Origin: Vandiemenella viatica | Taxonomy: Eukaryota > Arthropoda > Insecta > Orthoptera > Morabidae | Direction: 5' to 3' | Assembly: GCA_031002005.1 (NCBI GenBank) | Contig: JARYHS010009186.1 | Span: 256,771,199 to 256,835,198, forward strand | DNA length: 64,000 nucleotides | Shown here: positions 11,300-26,200 of the stretch, in pieces | Numbering within the stretch: the first letter of the stretch is position 1 | How the letters are laid out: every line of letters begins with the position of its first letter | The notes under the pieces: generated by a model | Databases searched by the model: none | What the model saw: only the letters and a program-made list of their open reading frames with translations | Told to the model about the DNA's origin: nothing | Translations under genes and position numbers: made by a program

Positions 11300-13690
11300 T
11301 TATCTTATAATTCCTTTAGAAAGTAGTCTAGAGGTAGTAATTATTGGTGTTTCCTTTTCTTTTGAGTAATGATTTTACACTAATAATAAAATAAATCATT
11401 CTCCTGTTCTGATTCAACATTCAGGTTTTTTTCATTTTTAAAATATTTAGAGTCATATTTTATGAAAGCACCTATACATCCATCTTACAAGAGAAATAAT
11501 TAAAAAATTTATAAAGTATAATTGACACACAATAAAATAATAAGAATAATCTATGTAAGACTGGTAGGTATTACAATGTGAATAAGGAATGGATCAAGAA
11601 ATTATAATTATTTCGAGATGTGATAAATATGCGCCACAGATCGCACTAGTACTCTTTGTATTCATTTTTGACTTAGGTTGTTTATTACTTCAGTTTCAGA
11701 AATGTAGTACATTAAAATAAACTGAACATGTGAATCAAATGTAATAAGCATAAGTAATTTACTGCTAACATCTTTGCCTTTAAGAGATACTGACTTCCTA
11801 ACTTCAATAAGAATAAGAATAATTTGTGGCTGCGGAAGGATATTTTTATACATTTCAGAAAACTGAAGAACTAAGTAACTGAAGTAAAAATAAAACCGAA
11901 TCAAAAGAGTAGTAATGTGATCCTTTGTCAGTAGTTCTTGAACGGAGTGTTCATCTCAAATACAGTTTGATCTCTGGCTCATATTTCTGTAACCTCAAAA
12001 TGATTACCAATTCTTGCTCCATTTGTCATTACATACAGCATAAACTCTTTTTGCAAATATAAATATAGACCATAAGATATCAAAACTAGAAAACACCATC
12101 CAAATTACTTCATTAGTTTTATGTGATGTCATTTCAAACTCTCACACACATGCAGCTCGCTTACTAGATTTATAACAGTAAGTATAGATAATTATATGAA
12201 AAATGCTTTAAAAGTGGCCACACATGAGCAAGCCTAATGGCCCCGTGCTGATCCAAAATTCACCATAAATGGAGGAACTCAGATGAATTGGTATGGCTTG
12301 GCAGGCCTGGCTTGGTTTTGAGCCTTGCAGTGAGTGAGAAATCTCCATGCTAAGTGGAATGGGATAATCTACTTGACCCTCCATGTGTGTGTGTGTGTGT
12401 GTGTGTGTGCAATTTCCAATTCAAAATACTTTAAATTTGAAATCAGATGTCAAGCAGTTAAATACGGCCTCTTAAAGCAGATGTAATTTTGTCACAGAAA
12501 AATATAGACAATATCCGTGTTTGTGTCAAGTAATGAATGAAGATTAACACAAACAAGCAAGAATAAGTATTTAAGATTACATCCAATTATTAGTTTAGAA
12601 TGACTACTTAATTCATAGAATTTCTCCAGCCATACCTTATATTCCCCCCTATTTCTATCCTTTCTGTATTCTGAAGGTTTTTTAAAAAATTGTGTTCATA
12701 GTGTGTTAATGCAGTCCAAAAAGGAATTAATTCTCATACCTCGAAAATATGACCTTTGATTGGGGTTTTAAATAAAGTTTACATAGTTTTAACCTCAGAT
12801 GGTAAGTTCCAATATATTTTTAATAGCCTTATATTTTGCACTTTCTACATACATACAAACTTTAATTTAATTTCATTGTTTAAGAGAATACAAATGTCCT
12901 TAATTCTTTTATATCGTTCAATAACACGATGCTGAAGAAATAATATTTCCACATCTAATAAATCGAAATTGTAGGATCCTTTCATGTAGAAGTCTGTAAC
13001 CACCAATTTTTTGTTGCTAAAAGTGTTTTCTGCTTCAAGCTTTTATGAAGAGATTTTCGTACTTAGTAGTGATGATAATTTTTAAGTATTAATGTACACA
13101 GCATTTAGTTTTCATTTTATCTGGAAAAATCAAATAGAAGTAGGCAAAAAATGGTTTTAAACAACTGCTGATTCTCTCTCTCTCTCCTTTTTTTTAAAAA
13201 AATTCTCAGATAATTCATTTATGTTTTTTAAAAGGTGTATTCTACTATGTAAGTGTAGAAAAAATAAATGTACAATTATTATACATCCCTAATTTACTTT
13301 TTATTAATTCTGTTAACATTTTTCTGTTTTGATCACGTTCCATGTACTTCATTTTGGTTTCTCTCTTTCTGTTGCTATTTTATTAAATAAAAAACAGTAA
13401 TCAAAGTAACTAATATATAACTTTTTTTAATGCCCATTTTTTTGTTAATTTTGTTTTGTGTGTATTTTACATGCACACATTTTATTTATTTATCCTGCAT
13501 GATATGGCATAATTTAACATTTTCTAAAACACATTTCAACTTTTTAATAGATATTTTATTGCAAACTTCAGATGATGCATGGTTTTTATATATATATATA
13601 TATTTTAAACTGCGTACAAATCCGGTCTCTAGTTATCAATGTGAAGCAATCAAGATGATGTAATTTTCAAATATAATAAGACTGTAACCA
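11300..13690. other. Intergenic AT-rich sequence
   Basis: No gene or element recognised. A (GT)n microsatellite lies at about 12386-12408 and an (AT)n run at about 13588-13602. Confidence 0.5.
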
Positions 13691-15790
13691 GAAGAATGTC
13701 TGCACCTTTACAGAATTGTGGAAACTGACATGGGCTTTCCCTGGATGGTCTGGGTGGCAGGTATAAACAAATTGCCCATAAGACGAACATTCTGATGGAA
13801 AGATGGTTTGTGATATATGAGGTAGTGCAGTAGAAACAAGTTAGTTGGTATATGACATGCTTGTGTCATGTCCAAGGATGGGAAGTTTCCCCCGTGGTCA
13901 AATTGTAGCAGGTTGTAGATAGTGGGTGCACATTGCAGATTTTCAGCAAGGTCTGTAATATGGAAAGGAATCATGTGGTGGTTTGGGAAACTGAAAAGGT
14001 GAGTATTTGTTGACCAAGATGTTCATAAGATTCGTAGCCTACTGAAATGGAAAAGGGGGGGGGGTGGCAGAGGGTGAGATTTTGAGAAGAAGAATGCGTA
14101 TTTGAGGAAAGGTGCGAGTGAAGTCACATCCACATAATACTGTTACTAGTAATACTTCTACGACTAGTACCCGTTCAGAACTCCGGAGATGTTAATCAGC
14201 ATATTCTTGATGCGAGGCACCTTCCCTGGTCTCAACCTCCATTAATACGCTACTAGTAAGTGTATCACTTATGTTATTAGAAATATAAAATTAAACTTTT
14301 ATTTAACAGTTGTGATATATGTTTTGTCATTATTTCTATCTCTAGGAGGCACTAATGACCATATAACACTAGCTGCCTGATTAATCAGCGGTGGAATGTT
14401 TATGTTGCCATCTGTCTGTTAAACATGTAACTTGTGTTCTGTATGACAGGAATATTTTTGTTTATGAGGAGGAGACAGAGAGACTTCTAGCATTCACCTA
14501 AACTGCCTTATAACTGTAATCAGGTTGGCCAGTACACAGGGGTTAAGACTCAAATCTGGTCCCGTTGTACTTTCCCGATGCAGTATGATGCCATCTAAAT
14601 GTATGCAGAAATAGTAGTGGATAGTCCCTGTCTGTAATTTATAGTACTAAATGTTTAAATTCATTTAAATCTTCATTATTTGTCAACTTTCCCACCACCA
14701 CCGTCATCCCCACGTTTCCCACCTGTTCCTCTTGGCTTAGTCGTGTGGTTAGTTTTGAGGTGTGCACATCCAATCCCATTGTTATATGCCCTCTCATACC
14801 GGTGAGTAACGCTTATACTCAAATATTGTCACGTATTTCTGTGTTCGTCGTGGCCCTCTGCGTTCATCTGTTGTGAGTGACAGATTTATTTTCCCTATCC
14901 TTACTTATTTTCACTGCCAAATTATAAAGGCATACAAAAAATAAACCTATCACTCACCAAAGTTGAGGGTAGGAAGGCAGCAACGAGCACACAAAGGATG
15001 AGATGAACAAAATATTCAAGTTTAACACCTTATTTGTGTAGAGAGGTGCATACGTAATGCGGCCTACTGCACGACGGGGGGGGGGGGGGGTGTGAATAAA
15101 ACAGTGAAATTAACAATATCTATGGGAAAAAATATCATTATTGGACGTGGAACGAACAAACGAGGCATTGTGTCAGTTTGTGGAAATACCTGGAAAGTGA
15201 TTTATGGTCTGAATAGATGAGTCAGCTACAGAGTGCAAGACTGTACAAAAGGGAATGTTTGGAGTGGACGGGATGGCAACAGTGTAAGTGTAGGTACTGT
15301 TGATAGAATGTCTATTGTTAACTGAACTGAGGAAATATTTCCCTGTGGGTCCAGATTGTAAATATTTGATTATATCTTAACACAAGAAAGGTGAATGGGC
15401 ATTTATTCAGAATTGAGATGGTCCCGGAAGAGGTAGATATAAGATAATGCCATGTGGATACCCATGGCAATGTTACATATCTGGAGATATACTTGGGAAT
15501 TTGAAAGAAACAGAAGAAGTTAAGTGGACCTGGGATATGAGAAATGATGTGCTGTATGGGGGGAACTGTTCAAGGAAACTGGTACTCACAGTGAGGGATT
15601 TTCTTGTACAAGGAGGTAGCATACATACATAGCATATATTCGTATATAGATTGCTATGAGACAATAGGCACTTAACAGTAGGACAGATTAAACATTTAGA
15701 TAGGATAATAATCACCGCTTACCAAAGTTAAAGGAAGAACAGTGCTGAAAAACAGACATGAATACACATTGAGCACTGAAATTTTAGTTT
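13690..15790 (-). repeat. Decayed dispersed repeat with PLE-type terminal remnants
   Basis: Open stretches on - (13974-13708 and 15715-15473) have the low-complexity, stop-broken look of old repeat coding sequence, but I cannot name the family. Remnants of the PLE terminal unit occur at 14935-15050 and 15700-15790 (catcactcaccaaagttgag and its relatives, followed by a weak stem-GAAT). A G run sits at 15077-15091. Confidence 0.4.
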
Positions 15791-16680
15791 TATGGCCTAT
15801 GAAATTAATCCTTCTCTACTGCCCCAAGTAAATATTTCAGCAGACCACCCAATCTCAAAAATATTTTGGTTAGCAAATATTCACTTTGTAACTCCCCAAA
15901 CCACCACACGTATCATTCCCAAACAACAAATCCTGCTGCAAAACCATCAACTCCAATCAAACCTTTCCCATCACTGGACGTACTACATGTACCACAAACA
16001 CCACCTGTACGAAGTCAGCTGACTCCACTGTACAGATTCATATCTTGGCCTCACCACTAACCCATTCACCATCAGAATGACAGGGCACATGCAAATAACT
16101 TATCCCATTCAGTGGCAGAACAAGCCAGTACCCACAACTTGAACAATTTAAACAAGTATTTTACAGTGAGGGCTGTTTTCCCTGAAACCTCAACTCTGAT
16201 CTCCACAGATGAGAACTAGTTTACCAACATATCCTTGATCCTACAGGCCTCAATCTCCAATAAGATCCTTCTAACAAACCCAACACTTATTATTATTATT
16301 ATTATTTGTTCACATTTTTTTTACATATTATATTAAATATTTCCTACTTATAGTTTTTTACCTTTTTTTATTAATATCCCTCATGTTAGTAACTGTGTTA
16401 ATATTAACCCGCTTCCAATGATAATATTTCTCCAGAGTTATTGGTTACAGATTCAGTATTTTCTTGTGTCTTTTCATGACCACCCCAACCACTCAGGACA
16501 TGCTACTTGGGTCCTCCATTCACTACACGGGTGTCATTTTAACCACATCTGCCATCATCTGCTTGCAAAAATAAGGTTCAATACCAAAATATTGTGTTAC
16601 ATGTGATCTTGTGCGTTTGTTTGCTGTTCCAGCCATCGTCACCTATGCCAAGTATTGGGTTGAATTTTGCAATATCTCCT
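15790..16680 (+). mobile_element. Penelope-like element remnant, endonuclease end and terminal repeat
   Basis: On + the translated frames around 16200-16270 contain ELVYQHILDPTGLNLQ. This corresponds to the conserved tail ELAYQHILQTRHPPGL of the PLE endonuclease at 2070-2949. A downstream terminal repeat (about 16560-16650) keeps a weak hammerhead-like half core. Many stops; non-functional. Confidence 0.5.
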
Positions 16681-16823
16681 TAATTTCATTGGCTTAAAGC
16701 TTTTTCCTGCTAGCTCATATATATGCTGGTATTATGAATGGTTAAATAGTTGAATTCAAAACATTACAAACAAAATCAAATCTCTATTTTTCATCCATAA
16801 TAATATTTTCCAGCTGAGAATAT

Positions 16824-16829
16824 TTTATT
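16824..16829 (-). terminator. mRpL15: Candidate mRpL15 polyadenylation signal
   Basis: AATAAA on - about 90 bases past the stop codon. It is the nearest canonical hexamer; use is inferred from position. Confidence 0.5.
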
Positions 16830-16918
16830 TACTATACATATGAAAATGAGAACAACTTGTTAACACAAGTAGCTTACAAATAAGTAAAAATCCACTAAAT
16901 AAATATTTAATTATCATG

Positions 16919-17220
16919 TTATGATCTGTAGAATTCTTTAAGTTCTTCATCAGTTGGCTTCAGAATAGTTTTATCATGGAGATTAACTACCCAACCAGGT
17001 TCCAAACCCATAAATATTTGGCGAGGATCTTTTCGTAAACAAAACATTGAATATAATGGGTCATCTTCAATTTTTGGAAGATTATAACCATATTTCTGTG
17101 ACAAGACAAATCGCTCCCATGAAATTTTCTCAGGATCTGCCAAGTAACCTCTTTTTGCTGGATCAGTGTAATATCGGATGGCATCTGGTGGTGGCAGCAT
17201 CCGCCGAGGAATAGGTTCAC
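16919..17220 (-). CDS. mRpL15: mRpL15 exon 5 (C-terminus and stop)
   Basis: 302 bases. The acceptor ccccag (AG at 17222-17221) completes the split Gly codon. It encodes [12 protein letters not shown], then the conserved [22 protein letters not shown] and GWVVN blocks of the uL15m extension. The stop is TAA at 16921-16919. Confidence 0.95.
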
Positions 17221-20200
17221 CTGGGGAAAAAACACAAATTATTTACAATAAAAGGAAGCGTATCACACAAAATACTGAACACATTTTTTATAAGTTTTAC
17301 TTAATTAATATTTGTTTTTTGCACTCCAAAATTAATTAAAATTTTTAGCAGATAAGAAAGGGCCTAATTCATGCACATAAAAGGTCAAGCTGTTACTCAT
17401 AATCCAAACATTTTTGTAAATAGTGATAAGTTCCACTTGAGATGGTGTAAAGAGGGATGCCAATGGACAGTGGATAACTGGAAACAAGTGATTTGGAATG
17501 ATGCGAGACAGATATATTCACATATAACAGACATGAACACAAAAGAAAGGACCAAGTTCAAGTCCAGGCCCCCACACATCAGCCGTCATGATTGTGATTT
17601 TAGGTGGTTTACAACAGACATGAACAAATAGATGGGACTAGGTTTGAGTTCAGGCACCCACATATTGGCCATCACGATTGCTGTTTTTAGGCGGAGGTAG
17701 TTTTCTGAAGTTACTTAAGCGAATACTGGGATGGTACACAGTATGCACCCCATAAACTACACATTTCACAAACAAAAATACAGTTACCATAGAGAACAAA
17801 AGTCACATGAATCACAGACAGTTGGCAACACTTAATCTCTCCATACTGCTCCAGGAACAGAAGATCACCGATTTAACTACCGAATGCAACATTGGAAAAG
17901 TTCTTAATTTATAAGCCATTAAAAAAATCAAGGCTTTGTGTGCTCTGATAGGATCCACTCACACATAATAATAAATAAATACCTTTCATGAAGAATTTTT
18001 CTGGATTAATGACAGCCCATAAACTGTGAGGATCATAGAAAGCAGTTGTGATGACACCTCCATTTCTTTCTATAGCTGCAATTACAGGCTCAGTTGTCCA
18101 TTGAACTTCTATATTAATTTTTGCTTTAAAGATGTCAGCACCCTGTAGGACCAACATTATTGATGTATAAAACTGTTTAATAAAATCAGAAAAACATTCA
18201 ACTTCTCTCTCTCTCTCTCTAACACACAAACACACTGAGAGAGGAAGAAATGTAACAGTTTTGTTGTGTGCCAACAATTATTGGAATCTATAAAGCTCTG
18301 AACCAATTCTTTTAATATTATCATTAACCAAGGAAAAAGATAAACACAATATCACAGAAAAAAAAGATAATTAACGATGGAGATGGAGCCCATGTCTCCC
18401 TCTCCAATTTTCACAGCACAGGCTTCCTGTCCCACCCTTTATGACTGGTTCAAGCCAACATTAACCAACAAGCACAATTTATGTGTGTTCTTTCACATGT
18501 GTGTATATATATATTTAACATTTGAATAGGAAAATAACCAATGCTTACCAAAGTTAAGGATTGCTGCACTGTCAAAACATAGAAAATCTAGAACACACAT
18601 AGAACATTAAAACTTTCGGGCTATATCCCTTCTTCAGCATTAGAGTAAGACAGGCACCTGATGGAGACTGGCAGTAGTGGTTTCTTTGAGCAAGTCAATT
18701 TGGTTCCTAGCAGGTCTTAAGTCATTTGATAGTATGGCAATGTCATCAGCAACTGCCCGAGTGTCTACAGTGATCCCTTTAGATTTAATTCCAATTCTCA
18801 ATTGACTGTAGTCAGTTTTCTTTAACTTAGTGCAAATGATCTTACTGAGAATGCAATTTAAAAGTAATGGTGAGACATCATACTTTTGATTTTGGGTTTG
18901 TCAAGGTGGATCTAATAATAGCCAACAGCTTTAGGTCAACTCCAAATTCATTAAAGGAGGAGGGCAGCAGCAACACAAAAACAAATAAAATACAATATTT
19001 TGGGCAAAACCCTTCTTCAAGTGGCTTGCGTACGACTTGCGCATGACGCAGCCACTCATAGAACACAATAGCTATTGCATTCTATGAGTGGCTGCGTCCC
19101 CCCATCTTTCAACATCAATGCAGCCTTAAACTTTGATAAGCAATGGTTATTTTTCCATCAAAATGTTTAATTTATTCCACTTCAATGTGTCTCTGTTTCC
19201 TAACAATCTAAACACACTTAGTATAAGTGAAGAATCTTTGGACATTACAATCAAATTTAATAATTAAATTAAATCACGCATATTTAATAGACTATAAATT
19301 ATTGTTATTTTTCAGTATATGTTTTAAGAATGACATCATATACACTTAGATACCTCTGAGACTATCATAGCAAAACTATCTAATTAAAATTCTGGCACAA
19401 AACTGTTACTTGTATCATAAAATATTTCTAATGCAATAATTGCAAGCTGTACAAAAACAAATTATTTGCAGAGATCTTAACGATAACTTTTGAAATAGGA
19501 GTAGAAATTTAATCACTTTCAGTTATTTTCATGCAGTTTTTAAGTCTCTAAACATGAACTGAAGAAATGTTATAAATTTTAACTCGAGATGCTCTATCAC
19601 AACATAATTCCATATTCACCTCATCAGTTAATTGAACACCAAAATGATGTTGATCAGGATGCATTATATACAATCCAGTGTTGCAGATACTTGTCAAGTC
19701 AATTGGCTGAGATATATCCAGTCTGTCGGTATCTATTAATTTTTGCAACTGCAGCAGTGACAGAGGTGGATACTGTCTTCTTAAGCTGTTAAAAAAGATT
19801 AAGAGTTACGATTAGAGAAAACATAGAAGGAGAATGTAGATGTTTGCTTGTAGACTACTTTGTTCTCCTTTGTAGTGTTTGTGATAGAATGGAACTGATA
19901 TAGCTATATGGGATATTATTGTGTCTTGAATATGATGAAGTGACATGTTCACATTTGCACAAGAATGGCTACAATTTAAGTTCATCTGCTATTTAAATGA
20001 GTCTGGTGGGGAGTATGGTTTCCTCTTTGTATTAAAATGACCTTTAAACAGCACAAATGCACAAGAGAAAAGTAAGGGATGCAACTTTAAGCTCAATTGT
20101 TTTTCTAACTGTAATGGAAATTTTACAAATTAGTATTCAATATGAATGTACCAACAGAATACTGGAGGTCAACTGTGAATACAATATTATAGAGACATAT

Positions 20201-23200
20201 ACAGGCTGAAACCTCAGAGGTTATATTGCAACCCAGTAGTTGAAAGAGAGTATTAAAACTAAAGTATCAGGAACAACATGATATAAAGCAGTAGTAAGAA
20301 AACTTTGTTTCTTCAAACAAGTAAATTTGTTAGTGGAGTTCACCACATTTTAGAGATATATACTGACAAGTACTAATCTGAAACCAAAGATGGGTACATA
20401 AACGCAATCATTTACAATTGCTACAATCTAATATATTAGTCTCTAAAACATCTGTGGATCAACAAATGAAAAGTTTTGACAGATGAACAAACTACCGTTT
20501 CTACTGACCAAGTATACTTTTTAGTGGTGAGTGAGTAGAAACTTTCCCAGCGTACTGATGCAATATAATCCTCTAGCGTGTCCAGCCGATGATGTTGTAT
20601 AAACACAACGTTTCGACAGCTAGCATTGCTATCTCCATCAGGTGTCAGGTCTGTTCTAGCTTTTGCAAGCTGCTTTCGCTGCATGGATTGGCTTAGCCTC
20701 GAATCAAACTTCCTTATATACAGCCAGGAAAGGTGTGCAAACTCTTGGGCTCACTACGACACCCACTTCCCGTCTGCCTGGATGTGCTAGCGGTATGCTA
20801 TGCTGTTAGGCCCACTCTGATTGGTCAAAAGTGCTGGCTTAATATGCAGCCACTAACTGGCGCCATTTGCACCTTACCACCCAGATATGCAGATGGTCCA
20901 TGATGTTGGTAGGCCCACTCTGATTGGTCGCACTTAATATGTGATCGCTTGCAACCCCCGAATGGTGCCATTTGTGCCTTTTCCAATTGCATCAGAACGA
21001 TTGAAGAGTGCCTTCCTGAGCAACTGGAAATCTCTCTTATAGCTGAGCATGCCTTCGACAAAGAGCACAGGATAGAGTTCGATAAGACTGTATGCTGGCT
21101 AGGGCCTCTTCCTTCTGGGACTCGGTCATAAGCGAGACATTGGAAATCTGGCTAAATGATAACAACATAAATAGGGACTGTGGACTTTATCTGAGCGAAG
21201 CCTGGAGACCAATCATTAGCAATCTCTGACAAGATCTGCAGATCTGCACAACAGGAAGTAGAAGGTGTAAATGGCACCAGTCGGGCACCGCAGCGCTTAC
21301 GACCAATCAGCGGGCGTACCATTATGATGGACTACTGGCACATTAGGCGGGAAGGTGCAAATGGCGCCACTCAGTGGCCGCAGTGGGCCACGTAGAAAGC
21401 CAGCACTTTTGACCAAGCAGAGTGTGCCTACCAGCATAGCGTACTGCCAGCACATCCAGATGGCTGGGGACCTGGCGTCATAGTGAAACCAAGATTTTGC
21501 ACGCCATTTCTGACTGTATATAAGAAGTTCGATAGGAGGCTGAGCCAGTCTATGCAGTGATAACCAGCTTGCAACAGCTAGAGCAGACCTAGCACCTGAT
21601 GAAGCCATCAGAGCTAGCTGTCAAAACATTGTGTTTATACAACACCATCTGGCTGGACACTCGAGAGGTGTAATTGTTAATCATCATGTTTTCACCAAGC
21701 AGGATAATCAGTACCAAAGATACAAGTGCCTGAATATGTAAATTCAAACTAAGTCAGATAAAAAACTTTCAATTATATAAAATGTAATAATGTTTAAAGG
21801 AGATGATTTTCAATTGGGGAAAAAGGACCATGCGTAGCTGACATCCAATAACTCCAAAAGATGTTTTTAATCAGGGGTACTGAATGCAGATGCACAAGGG
21901 GAAAAATCATAAATATTAAAAAAATAGATGGCGCCGATGAGAAAATACAAAAGGAAAATGCAACAGTCACTGTAAAGAGTAATGCAGGAGTAAAGCAGAA
22001 AATATCACATCAGTTATAAAACTGTTACTGGTGGACAAAATAGGAGAGCATGGTAACTTAACAGAGATACACAAAACACAGTTAGCAGTTAGTTATAGGG
22101 GTGGGATCTTGTTTGAAGGACTGAGTACTAGACAGTGAGGTTTCCACCGGCAGTTAAAGAGTGTACCATAAAGATAGAGGAGCAAATGGGGGAGGGGATT
22201 TAATTATCACAGCTGTTCATAGATCGTAACCATAAGTTACTTGGGGTAGACTTCTGGAATGTTAGAAAAGAAAAAATATTTTGGCTGCTTACCACCGTGA
22301 ATATGAGGCTCTCTGGGAGAAACTAAAGTTAATATTCAGAGTTCTTAGATGATTGTAAAATGGTCATTGTTGGTGGGGATTTAAATTTACCAGGCATCAA
22401 CCAGGAAGGAAATAACATTAATAACACAAGAGATTAATTAGTAAATACTTCAGTAAGGGAAGTGTAAGAATTTTTTTATGTATTATGGACACCAAGATGC
22501 ACTGTCATGTTAAGCCAATTTGCAAGATTATGTATAATTGCTATTTCTGCAAGCTGAAGAGACAAATCTTACTGCAGTTAACAAAAATGATATTAAGGAA
22601 AAGGAAACAGCTTTTAGGCAATATAAATAACAAGGGTGGGAAAAATGACCCACCACTCACGAAAGTTGACGTCTGCAATGAGTGAAACACATACGAGATA
22701 AACAAAAACATATACATTATTTCAGGTTTACACCTTATTCATGTGCTAGGGAACGAGTCACATTGTTCAGGAGGTGAGCACATGACAAAGTTTACCACGT
22801 GACCGGCTGGGTAGCAGAAGACAGGGTGAGGAAGGAGGTGGTGGGGATGAAATGTTGGGAAGTGAATTTTAGATATTTCAGGAAAGATTAAAATGATATA
22901 TATAAATATACACTGATCAGCCAGAACATTATGACTACCTACCTAGTATCGATATAAATCCACCCAGGCAACACCAGCATCACCTGACGAGGAATGACTG
23001 CTAGTCAGACACACAGACACACACAAGCATGTAGTATCAGTAAGCGCACTATAAGTGTTTAGAATGGGGAAGGCACGCGGTCTATCTGAGTTTGACCAAG
23101 GGCAGATTATGATGGTTTGGCATGAGTATTTCGGAAACTGTATGACTTGTCGGGTGTTTGAGGAGCGCTGTGGTGAGAGTCTTCAACAAGTGACGAAACC

Positions 23201-26200
23201 AAGGTAAAACCACGTCCAAACGTCGCCACCCCTCCTTACAGATGTTGGACATAGTAGGCTGGGCAGACTGATAAAACAGGACAGCTGGAAAACTGTGGCA
23301 GAATTAACATCAGACTTTAATGCTGGGCAGTGTACACGTGTGACTGAACACACAGAACACCGAGCACTCCTAACGACGGGCCTCTGCAGACCGCAGCCCA
23401 CGCATGTGCCAATGTTAACACCACGGCATCAGCAACTACGACTGAAATGGACACGTGACCATCATCACTGGACGTCGGCACAGTGATAGAACATTGCATA
23501 GTCTGACAAATCCTGATAACTTCTTCACCATGCTGATGGAAGGGTGCGGATCAATCATTTTCCAGGGGAACAGCTTCTTGACACCTGTACCACAGGATGG
23601 AAACAAGATGGCAGTGGCTCAATTATGCTCTGGGAAAGATTCACGTGGGTCCAGTGGAGCTCATGCAAGGCACTATGTTGGCCAATAAGTAGCGTACACT
23701 GATTGCAGACCACGTACACCTCTTAATGATGACCATGTTTTCCAATGCCAGTCGCATTTTTCAACAAGATAATGTGCCATATCACAATGCCAGGAGTGTG
23801 ATGGAGTCGTTCGAGGAATACATGGCGAGTTGCAATTGATCCGCTGGCCCCCCAATTTGCCAGATCTGAACCCGATCAAACACATCTAGGATGTGTTCAA
23901 ATGTGGTGTCAAAGCTCATCGCCCCCTCTGCGGAATTTATGGGAATCAGGTGACTTGTGTGTACGGATGTTGTGCCAACTCCATCCAGCGATCTACCAAG
24001 GACTCATTGCTTCCATGACAAGGTGCGTCGCCGCTGTTATCCATGCCATGGTGGACATTGGGGCTATTAGGTAGGTGGTCATAATGTTCTGGCTGATCAC
24101 TGGTGGTGATAAAATTAATGTACTTAACAAAAGGATACAGAGTTTTAAAGTGAACAATAAATAAATAAATATGAAATAAATTATAACAATGATAATACTA
24201 ATAATAAAAAGTGATGGGTCAAAAGGTAGAATTTTATCGACGGTTGAGGCCTGCTGGGTGTCTGGTATCCAGGATATTTTGGTATGCAAGTTCCCATCTC
24301 CAAAGTTCTGATGCAGCCGTGATTCGGGGAAGATTCTATTCGCTCCCAGAATAAAACAGTCATTGAGGTTGTTAGAATTGTGGTAATTGGCATGTTCAGG
24401 TATTGGAAGGCAAAAGTTGCAGGTGAGGGCTGTTCGTTTGTGGCCATTCATTCTAACTGAGAGTTGCTGTGTAGTGAGGCCTACATAGCACGGCAATTTC
24501 CGGACCATACAATAATACTAGGAGGTGACTTTAACTTGCCTGATATCGACTGGACTAATTACGTTCACGTTACTGGGGGTAGGGATAAAGCAGCTTGCGA
24601 AATCATTCTAGACCTCTTCTCAGATCACCATCTTGAACAGCTCGTAACTGAACCAACGCGGTGCCTCAACGGTAACGAGAATATTTTAGATATAGTTGTT
24701 ACAAACAGGCCCGAACTATTCACGGATATTTCTACCACCGCAGGAATAAGTGATCACAAAGCTGTAATTGCTACAGTAAAACTAACAACCACGCGCAGAA
24801 AGAGAAAAGAGAGGATCGTTTACAGATTCGAAAAGGCTTCAAAAGAGTGTTTTAGAGCGTATTTGAGGCATAATTACCAAACCTTCTTAGTAGCAGGAGG
24901 CACCGTTGAAGAGAGGTGGCATCGATTCCTACATATAGTTGGGGAAGGTATGAACTTGCATATACCGAAACGGACAATCAGGGAAGAGAACGATCCCCCA
25001 TGGTACACACGGGAGGTTAAAAGGTTACTCAAGAAGCAAAGGAAGATACATGCACGATCAAAAAGGACGATGCATCGGACTGATTTAGATAAGTTAGAGG
25101 AGATAAGGGGACGTGTTAAGAATGCAATGCGTGAGGCATTTAATAACTTTCGTGAAAATTCTCTCTCTAAGAGCCTCACTGAAAACCCTAAGAAATTTTG
25201 GTCGTATGTAAAAAAAGTTAGTTGTAGTGGGAACAATAAGCCAGTTCTAATAAAAGATGGACGGGAGGTTGAAGACAGCCGCGACAAGGCTACCTTATTT
25301 AACACCGAATTCAAAAATTCATTCACGCAAGAAAACTTGGAAAACATCCCCACTTTACCACATCGTGTGGAATTAGAGATGGATCCGATAGAAATTGATA
25401 GCGTAGGAATTGTAAAGCAATTAAAACTCCTGAAGTGGGGTAAAGCGCCGGGTCCCGATGGTATACCGGTAAGAGTATTTTCTGAATACGCGGAGGATAT
25501 TGAACCATTTCTGTCAGATATATTCCGTAAATCACTAGAAGAGAGAAAAGTACCTTCTAGCTGGAAAATAGCCCAGGTAATTCCCGTTTTTAAGAAAGGA
25601 GATCGGAGTGATCCTAGAAATTATTGACCCATATCTTTAACATCGGTCTGCAGCAGAATTCTGGAACATGTCATATGCTCGAACATAATGAAGTTTCTAG
25701 ATGAGAACGAGTTACTTACACCATGTCAACACGGATTTCGGAAGAAGCGATCGTGTGAAACACAATTGGCCCTATTTTCCCACGACATAATGAAAGTTAT
25801 CGATGCAGGTTCGCAAGTTGATGCGGTTTTTTTGGATTTTCAGAAAGCTTTTGATTCTGTGCCACACAACCGACTTTTAGCGAAGATTCGAGCTTACGGT
25901 ATTTCGGCTCAGATTTGCGAGTGGATACGTGATTTTCTAACTGGTCGATCACAATATGTCGTTGTTGACGGGGAAGCCTCTTCTAAGATAAATGTTACTT
26001 CGGGCGTTCCTCAGGGAAGTGTAATAGGTCCACTTCTTTTCTTAATATTTATAAACGATCTAGGTGACAACGTCAAATGCTGGTTGCGATTGTTTGCCGA
26101 CGATGTGGTTATCTATAGGGAAATAAGGTGCTCCGACGACTGCTTAGAAATTCAGCGTGATTTGGATGCTATTTTCGATTGGTGCCGTAAATGGCAGCTT

